A stretch of DNA of 10,545 nucleotides from Thermofontimicrobium_A sp034505795 (lineage in GTDB: Bacteria > Zhuqueibacterota > Zhuqueibacteria > Thermofontimicrobiales > Thermofontimicrobiaceae), in NCBI GenBank assembly GCA_034505795.1, contig JAPDQM010000134.1:1-10545 (forward strand), read 5' to 3'. Below, piece after piece: positions 5,539-10,545 of the stretch. How positions within the stretch are numbered: the stretch's first letter is position 1; each line of letters starts with the position of its first letter. The notes beneath the pieces were generated by a model. It did not search any database, was not told where the DNA came from, and saw only the letters and a program-made list of their open reading frames with translations. Both the position numbers and the translations under genes were made by a program.

Positions 5539-6765
5539 TCAAGGTATATTGGGATTGATATTTCGCTCATTGTCGGTGATGGGCAAATAGTACCATTTAT
5601 CTGGTGTTAGATGCCAGGTCTGGTACTCACCATCGAAACGACGCTGATCTGGCAATCGCACTCCCGTGAAGCAGAGCTCTTTATCTCGTTCCACAATCAG
5701 CGAACGCATGTCAATTGCTGCTAATGGATCGATGCCATGCGATGCGCGTACGTTGTTGACCCGGTTCAGGGCGCTACCGCTATTCCCACTTCTGAGCTCC
5801 AGTTCGGCCAGCATCAGTTCATTCTCCTGCCAACTGATAAAGGTCACTGGCGATTCTTCCACCGGATATTTGGCCTGTCGATAGTAGGTTGTGGTGCCAT
5901 CGTTGCCTTTAATTTCTTCAATCAGAACACGATGGGCTTCTTTGGGATCGGCGATAATATAATCGTTGAACCGATAATCGGCGCCGCCCTGAGTTCTGCC
6001 TGCGCCTGCTTGCTGCCAGAAGTAGTTATTGGCTTCCAGACTGTGCAGTCCTTGAAATGGCGCATCTCCAGCCGCCATCCCATTCAGTGCCGCAGTCAGC
6101 GCATTGGCATAGTCGCCCTTAAACAGATAGGTACGTGCGAGCAACGAGTTAGCGATTCGTAGCTCATACCCATCACGGGTATGTTTGATCGCCTCTTTGA
6201 ATTTTTCGATAGCGAGCGAATACATCTCGGCAGAGGGAATGAATGGGCCGTTGTCGATCACGCCGCCGCCTTCATTGGGATTTATTCCGAGATAAGTGGC
6301 GTAAAGATAGCGGGCGATGCCGCCATACAAATTGCCCTGGAACAGCGCCGATTCCTTCAAATCGGCATTGGTAAACGAAATCTCACCCACCCGGCGCACC
6401 AAATCATCGGCGTAAAATCTCAATTCCCCAAGGAATAATGACATATTGCTCACCGAGGCATTATCGAGGGTAATTTCACCCAGATCGATTTCGTTATATT
6501 GCGGCCAGGACGCGCCCGGCAAATTCCCATCAAAAAAGAATTCGTCCGAAAGCATACAGGCCATCACCATGAGCTGATCCTGCGTCGCCGCAAAGCGGGT
6601 CTTGACCCCATTGATTACGAACGGCACCTGGCTTTCACTGGTCAGAAGCTCGTCCGCAACCTTATCAATGAGCGGATCCACGTTGGTGGCATAATCCTCG
6701 CAGGAACTCCAGATCGCCACCGCTGCGAATAAAAGGAGTAAAGCGTTTGTCTTTATCTTCCACAT
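5539..6765 (-). CDS. SusD/RagB-like outer-membrane lipoprotein
   Basis: A 408-residue surface lipoprotein that caps a SusC channel and binds the substrate. The N-terminus has a hydrophobic segment ending WSSC (Cys22), followed by acidic ED, fitting lipidation and surface export. The interior shows TPR-like helix pairs, for example SLAIEKFKEAIKHT (about 182-195), RIANSLLARTYLFKGDYANAL (203-223) and ENELMLAELELRSGN (about 315-329), the last being the characteristic SusD segment near the C-terminus with NRVNNVRASHGI and RDKELCFTGVRLPDQRRF after it. It ends YYLPITDNERNINPNIP, the usual SusD closing motif. At 408 residues it is shorter than most SusD proteins (about 450-600), implying a reduced ligand-binding region. 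AGGAG (plus 6774-6778) lies 8 nt before the ATG. It follows susC by 133 bp on the same strand. Confidence 0.93.
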   Translation of the reverse strand: MWKIKTNALLLLFAAVAIWSSCEDYATNVDPLIDKVADELLTSESQVPFVINGVKTRFAATQDQLMVMACMLSDEFFFDGNLPGASWPQYNEIDLGEITLDNASVSNMSLFLGELRFYADDLVRRVGEISFTNADLKESALFQGNLYGGIARYLYATYLGINPNEGGGVIDNGPFIPSAEMYSLAIEKFKEAIKHTRDGYELRIANSLLARTYLFKGDYANALTAALNGMAAGDAPFQGLHSLEANNYFWQQAGAGRTQGGADYRFNDYIIADPKEAHRVLIEEIKGNDGTTTYYRQAKYPVEESPVTFISWQENELMLAELELRSGNSGSALNRVNNVRASHGIDPLAAIDMRSLIVERDKELCFTGVRLPDQRRFDGEYQTWHLTPDKWYYLPITDNERNINPNIP

Positions 6766-6790
6766 TGTTTTATCTCCTACTATTTTTTTA

Positions 6791-6825
6791 GATATTGGAT
6801 ACTGGATATTGGGTATTGGTTATTG
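6791..6825. repeat. Heptanucleotide tandem array A (5 units, GATATTG-type)
   Basis: Five consecutive 7-bp units with consensus GATATTG: exact at 6791 and 6805, with one or two changes at 6798 (GATACTG), 6812 (GGTATTG) and 6819 (GTTATTG). It lies in the susC-susD gap, about 25 bp upstream of the susD start, preceded by a T-run (6784-6789). Confidence 0.8.
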
Positions 6826-6850
6826 AACATAGATTAAAATTTACCACAAC

Positions 6851-6899
6851 ACTGATAACTGATAACTGATAACTGATTACTGATTACTGATTACTGATC
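6851..6899. repeat. Heptanucleotide tandem array B (7 units, ACTGATN)
   Basis: Seven consecutive 7-bp units with only the last base varying: three ACTGATA, three ACTGATT and one ACTGATC. The last unit ends on the first plus-strand base of the susC stop codon (6899-6901), so the array begins immediately behind the gene. Same period as array A. Such heptads are reminiscent of the short tandemly repeated sequences of cyanobacteria and other genomes; their role is unknown. Confidence 0.9.
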
Positions 6900-9814
6900 T
6901 ACAGTGACACTCGTAACCACATATTAAAAACTCTCGGTTGTTGCAGTGTCAGGAAATCCTGGCCGCGCGACAGGCTTCTGGCGCCGGCGTAGTTCACTTC
7001 CAGATCTGCTCCGGTATATTTAGATGCCGTCCAGAGGTTACGGGCGGAAAGTCCCAGCACCAGGTCAGAGATCAACCTCGTCTGATAGACTTTCGGGAGC
7101 AAATCTTTGAAACTGTAACTGATACTGATCTCACGCAGCTTAAAATTGTCCGCGTCTTCGATAAAGTTCGATTTATAGCGATAGTCTAATTTCGCAAATT
7201 CATTGGCAGCAGCGATATATTCCTGAGACCCCACCTGGGCCGCAGAAATGTTATCGTACCACTCTTTCAGTCCCAGAATGTCCTGTAACTCCCGATAGCG
7301 CTTGTTATTGGCGCCGCCGAAATAACGACCATAATAAATGGCAAATCGTTTAGTATCATTGAGAACCACATGCCCGGCAGCCCAATCCGTTAGAACATAG
7401 AGATTGAAATTTTTCAGAAAATTGAAATTCAATGACAATGAACCGGTATAAGTTGGAATTGGCGTTCCCAGATCGCTCTTTTCGTTGTCCAGATCAGGAC
7501 CCAGATACGTCCCGTTCGCTGCAAAGCGAGCGCCTTTCACTTTATAGTCGTAAAACGTATGCTTGGGCAGACCTTCTTTGACCACGTTGATGCCATTGCC
7601 ATCATAAATCGGTTGCGCTCCACCCAGGTCCTTCACCTCATTGGTCTGGTAGCTGTTGGTCAGGCTCACATCGAGCTGCCAATTTCGGGACCGGAGTGGC
7701 TTTGCCTGAAGCAGTGACTCCAATCCCCAGCCCTGGCTGGAACCGATATTGAATGGAACCGCAGTGATGGTTTTGCCAGTGGATGGCGCATTCTGGAAGG
7801 TGATGATCGAATTTTCGGCCGACTGTCGATAATAGGTAAACTCAGCCGAGTAGTAAGTAAATAGCTCGGTTTCAAAGCCGACCTCGAACTCCTTGATCCG
7901 CTCCGGTTCGATCGTGGCATTGCCAATTTGCGATAATACGGCGCCGCCACCATACCCCGATGCTTCTGCTGACCACAACAGCGGAATGCCATCCAGCACC
8001 TGCGGCAATTGGCCCGACTCGCCGTACGCAGCTCGCAGCTTCAGCAGGTTGAACATTTTGGGAAAGAAGCGATATTTATCCAGACGGACGGCCAGACTGG
8101 CGCCCGGATAGAAAATATTGGGTGCTTTGGTGCCAATGGCACTGGCATAGTCCTGCCGCAACAGCAAAGTCAGAAAATACTGATCCAGGTACGACAATGA
8201 ATGTGTGGTAAATAGACCCGCTTCTCGTGTGTGCAAGAAAGTCTCATCGGCCTCTTCGACATCGGCTCCGGCACCGACATTGGTAATCAGTTCGGTAAGA
8301 AAGTTATATCGAGCGAAAAATGTGCCTTTGTTTTTGCTATCGAAAAGCTGCGCGCCGGCGCTGGATGTGATAATCAACCCCGGTAAAACAGAGTAGGTGT
8401 ATTTGGCATCGAAATTATACGTGTACTGCGTATTCTGGCGGCTCTCAATGCCTCTCCGACCCGCAGGGTAAAAGGCATATACCAGGTTTGCCGGATAGGT
8501 ATTATCCAATCGCAGATCGCTATCGTCCACGCCAAGGGTCGCCTGGGCTTCGAAGTTTTTGAATGGCCGAAATTGGACCTGCACTGAACCGAAGAAGCGA
8601 TTGGACCTGACAATATTTTTCAGTCCATAGACCGACGCGCTATCGGTAACTTGCCAGGGCTCCGGCGTCAGGATAGTATTGCCCAGAAAGCCAAAAATAT
8701 TGTTGTCATTGTAAGGTCGACTGTTTTCGTTGACAGTATAACCTGAGCTGACCGAGAAGATGACTTTGTCGTTGGGCAACACATCGAAATTGGCGCGGAT
8801 GGTCTGACGATCCATGAAGTTATTTGGCGAAATGCCGTCTTCATACCGCTTGTCCAGACCGAAATAGTACTTCATCGTGCCCGAGCCGCCATAGGCGTTC
8901 AAGGAATGCTGCAGGATTCTGCCATCGCGAAAGACGTTGTTGATGGCACGGTATGATGGAAAATCATCTTCGGTGTACTCATACGCCTGGGTATTGTAGC
9001 CCGTGACCATTTTATAATCGAGTGACAACCCCCTGGGCACGCCGGGCACAAATTGACCCTTTTTGGTTTTGATCAGCACCACGCCATTGGAGCCGCTGGT
9101 GCCATAGGACGCGGCGCCAGCCGGGCCTTTGAGAATCTCGATATTTTCGATGTCTTCGGGATTTAAATCGGCCAGCATGGAAATGCCCTGGCCGCCGACC
9201 CGATTGCTGGCATTGCCGCGAAATTGGGTGTTATCGATGCGGACACCATCGACAATGATCAACGGTTGCTCATCGCCGTTGATGCCTGCGGCAGAACGCA
9301 TGTTAAAGCGAATGCCGCCGCCCACATTGCCCGACGCCGGCTCGATTTTTACACCGGGCACTTTGCCCGCCACCATCTGGCTAATGTCCTGATACGAATT
9401 GGCGACAGTCAATTGACTGGCAGGAACTCGAGCCACCGCGACCTCCGCCACTGACTTCTCCCGTTTAGAAGCAATGCCGGTGACCACCACTTCTTCCCCC
9501 TGAAACACGTCCTCATGTAATTCGATTTTTAGACCATTCAGATCATCGCTTGGGGAAAATGTCTGTTCAAATTTCTTATAGCCCATATAGCTCGACACGA
9601 TCACAAAGCTCTGGCTGGGCTCGAATTTGAAAACAAATTTTCCCTCTTTGTCCGATGCGGCGCCAAAGCTGGTGCCCTTGACGAAGACATTAGCACCGGG
9701 CAGTGGTTGGCCGGTTCTTGCATCGACCACCACGCCCGAGATGTCAGCCGCCAGGGCAGGCAAGCTTAGCACCAGGATCAGGAACAGACAACAAAGCAGA
9801 TACCGCTTCCTCAT
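6899..9814 (-). CDS. SusC/RagA-like TonB-dependent outer-membrane transporter
   Basis: A 971-residue TonB-dependent channel from ATG 9814, chosen because GGAGG (plus 9820-9824) lies 5 nt before it and a Sec signal peptide follows at once (MRKRYLLCCLFLILVLSLPA, cleavage near 23); the open frame runs further upstream to 9967 but with no signal character. Domains in order: CarboxypepD_reg-like beta sandwich (about 24-100: ISGVVVDARTGQPLPGANVF and SDKEGKF), the SusC junction EEVVVTG (107-113), a plug domain (about 120-255) with PLIIVDGVRID and ending ILKGPAGAASYGTSGSNGV followed by IKTKKG, then a 22-strand-type beta barrel to the C-terminus. It imports a bound oligomer using TonB/ExbBD energy, together with the SusD lid encoded 133 bp downstream. 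The barrel ends WLRVSL, with Leu rather than the usual terminal Phe of outer-membrane proteins. Substrate unknown: no glycanase or protease sits alongside on this strand. Confidence 0.97.
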   Translation of the reverse strand: MRKRYLLCCLFLILVLSLPALAADISGVVVDARTGQPLPGANVFVKGTSFGAASDKEGKFVFKFEPSQSFVIVSSYMGYKKFEQTFSPSDDLNGLKIELHEDVFQGEEVVVTGIASKREKSVAEVAVARVPASQLTVANSYQDISQMVAGKVPGVKIEPASGNVGGGIRFNMRSAAGINGDEQPLIIVDGVRIDNTQFRGNASNRVGGQGISMLADLNPEDIENIEILKGPAGAASYGTSGSNGVVLIKTKKGQFVPGVPRGLSLDYKMVTGYNTQAYEYTEDDFPSYRAINNVFRDGRILQHSLNAYGGSGTMKYYFGLDKRYEDGISPNNFMDRQTIRANFDVLPNDKVIFSVSSGYTVNENSRPYNDNNIFGFLGNTILTPEPWQVTDSASVYGLKNIVRSNRFFGSVQVQFRPFKNFEAQATLGVDDSDLRLDNTYPANLVYAFYPAGRRGIESRQNTQYTYNFDAKYTYSVLPGLIITSSAGAQLFDSKNKGTFFARYNFLTELITNVGAGADVEEADETFLHTREAGLFTTHSLSYLDQYFLTLLLRQDYASAIGTKAPNIFYPGASLAVRLDKYRFFPKMFNLLKLRAAYGESGQLPQVLDGIPLLWSAEASGYGGGAVLSQIGNATIEPERIKEFEVGFETELFTYYSAEFTYYRQSAENSIITFQNAPSTGKTITAVPFNIGSSQGWGLESLLQAKPLRSRNWQLDVSLTNSYQTNEVKDLGGAQPIYDGNGINVVKEGLPKHTFYDYKVKGARFAANGTYLGPDLDNEKSDLGTPIPTYTGSLSLNFNFLKNFNLYVLTDWAAGHVVLNDTKRFAIYYGRYFGGANNKRYRELQDILGLKEWYDNISAAQVGSQEYIAAANEFAKLDYRYKSNFIEDADNFKLREISISYSFKDLLPKVYQTRLISDLVLGLSARNLWTASKYTGADLEVNYAGARSLSRGQDFLTLQQPRVFNMWLRVSL

Positions 9815-10216
9815 GTTAACCTCCATCAAATGGTTTGAGAAATAATTGAATTGATCAGTCATTGTCCTTTTGCTGTGTGAGCGGATTGCTGGAGCGTTGG
9901 AATATTGATAATTGGAGCGCTTCTGGTCTCCGCCACTTGGTTTTTTGGCGAAAACGTTGTTGGCCACAGAATCCAGCTTTGAGCAAATTCAATTGATTTG
10001 AATCCAGATCGCAATTGGACATGAAATGATTTCCTGTGGCCAAGATAAGATTTTTTGGCGGATTTTCAATAACCCAAAAGGGTAATTTTCAAATGGGACA
10101 CAATCCGGATTGGCAAGACATGCGGATATATTCCGCCAACAGTGGACCTGGCGGCAAAAAAACAATGCGCGTTCTAAAAATGATAACCGCATCTGTACCA
10201 TTGGGCAAAATAGTTG
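9815..10216. promoter_or_regulatory. Long susC upstream region with inverted and direct repeats
   Basis: About 400 bp without a supported gene, upstream of susC. It contains a 10-bp perfect inverted repeat (TTGGCCACAG 9960-9969 and CTGTGGCCAA 10034-10043), a direct repeat TTTTTTGGCG at 9941-9950 and 10051-10060 (110 bp apart), a small dyad ATTCAA/TTGAAT (9987-10003), and a 6-bp stem CCGCCA/TGGCGG (10133-10154). These could be regulator sites or a structured leader for the susCD message. I could not identify a clear minus-strand -35/-10 pair. Confidence 0.45.
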
Positions 10217-10244
10217 TTGACAAATAGGATTTTTTTTGTATATT
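10217..10244 (+). promoter_or_regulatory. Sigma-70-type promoter, plus strand
   Basis: TTGACA (10217-10222, full match) and TATATT (10239-10244, 5 of 6) are separated by 16 bp that include eight T. The spacing and match are good for a housekeeping promoter, with transcription expected to start near 10251. It points away from susC, towards the right edge of the window. Confidence 0.65.
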
Positions 10245-10265
10245 CATTTGAGGCTTAGGGCATCA

Positions 10266-10293
10266 TTTCATAATTTCTTGTGGGGTTATGAAA
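10266..10293 (+). promoter_or_regulatory. 8-bp perfect dyad just downstream of the promoter
   Basis: TTTCATAA (10266-10273) and TTATGAAA (10286-10293) are exact inverted copies separated by 12 bp, giving half-sites 20 bp (about two helical turns) centre to centre. Position right after the expected transcription start suits a repressor operator, or a leader hairpin in the RNA. The right arm contains an ATG (10288) opening a 6-codon frame without proper ribosome-binding-site spacing. Confidence 0.45.
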
Positions 10294-10455
10294 CGGGTTA
10301 TACCTTAATCCATCCTTTTAAAATATTCAAAAAGAGCAGAAAGTAATCTCGCTTCGCACGATTTGATTTCTGACAGTGGCAAGTTATTAAAGCTTGGTTT
10401 ATTGGACTGAATCCATTAGACCCTATTAACCTTAGTAGCCTATCATGATTTGCAG
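10294..10455. other. Untranslated stretch, nothing recognised
   Basis: A+T-rich sequence between the dyad and the possible gene at 10456. I see no strong hairpin, ribosome binding site or coding frame. If the plus-strand promoter drives the gene at 10456, this is part of a 200-base leader. Confidence 0.4.
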
Positions 10456-10545
10456 ATGCCTGAACCTAATTCGCTTAATTTTCTTTTGAGTGATATTTCT
10501 GATAAGATAATAAGGTTCGTGCCTGCCTGGGTCGGACTTGTTATT
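10456..10545 (+). CDS. Possible start of a gene running off the right edge
   Basis: From ATG 10456 the frame stays open for 30 codons to the end of the window, starting MPEPNSLNFLL and ending RFVPAWVGLVI, which could be the start of a membrane helix. It lies downstream of a good plus-strand promoter. There is no clear ribosome binding site, and a minus-strand frame over the same bases is also open, so the call is weak. Family unknown. Confidence 0.27.
   Translation, partial: MPEPNSLNFLLSDISDKIIRFVPAWVGLVI

Noticed and set aside
5737..6438. Plus-strand ORFs antisense to susD
   Set aside because: They are shadows of the well-supported SusD gene and have no initiation signals or domain motifs.
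6791..6899. CRISPR array
   Set aside because: Seven-base units in direct tandem without spacers; no cas genes in the window.
227..9814. A single polysaccharide utilisation locus joining GH30 with SusCD
   Set aside because: GH30 is on the opposite strand, separated from susD by four genes and a convergent region with terminators, and differs in base composition.
9815..9967. N-terminal extension of SusC by 51 codons
   Set aside because: The signal peptide starts at ATG 9814 with GGAGG just before it. The upstream residues are polar, and AAAGGA before the inner ATG at 9862 is too close to the codon.
9989..10201. 70-residue minus-strand ORF
   Set aside because: No ribosome binding site or family resemblance, and it lies over repeats and stems, so chance is the simplest explanation.
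10036..10227. 63-residue plus-strand ORF starting GTG 10036
   Set aside because: No ribosome binding site and no recognisable protein character; it overlaps the inverted-repeat arm and the -35 box.

Overview
The window looks like chromosomal DNA from a Gram-negative, outer-membrane-bearing member of the FCB group. It carries a SusC/SusD outer-membrane uptake pair, several Sec or lipoprotein signal peptides, and a Tat-exported iron-sulfur reductase. Most genes have clear Shine-Dalgarno sequences (GGAGG before susC, AAGGAG before the reductase, AGGAG before susD), and one near-consensus TTGACA/TATATT promoter is present. Classical Bacteroidota rarely use such signals, so I lean, as inference only, towards a lineage such as KSB1/Calditrichota or a relative. 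I cannot name a species.

Layout, left to right. The tail of a membrane protein (2-82, +) is followed by four plus-strand genes in a possible operon: a GH30 glycosidase (227-1690), a small secreted NTF2-like/DUF4440 protein (1755-2225), a Tat-exported aldo/keto reductase with a C-terminal ferredoxin-type domain (2326-3525), and a secreted DUF6599-type protein (3553-4473). The convergent gap 4474-4850 holds hairpins, an orphan ribosome binding site, and the decayed C-terminal end of a second response regulator. On the minus strand follow an intact single-domain response regulator (4851-5216), a SusD-like lipoprotein (5539-6765) and a SusC-like TonB-dependent transporter (6899-9814). A long non-coding region (9815-10455) carries repeats and a plus-strand promoter, and may lead into a gene that runs off the right edge.

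How the genes could work together. SusC and SusD form an outer-membrane pump for an unknown glycan or peptide; no enzyme sits beside them on the same strand, so the substrate is not indicated. The plus-strand genes all encode exported proteins. GH30 points to beta-glucoside cleavage, while the reductase and the DUF6599 protein form a tight pair (27 bp apart) that probably shares a function.

The core content is ordinary. The parts most worth a second look are the frameshifted response-regulator remnant joined to a 17-bp perfect hairpin, the two heptanucleotide repeat arrays between susC and susD, the orphan hairpin-plus-ribosome-binding-site element near 4605-4680, and the promoter with a perfect 8-bp dyad near 10217-10293. 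I did not find convincing evidence of a wholly new system.
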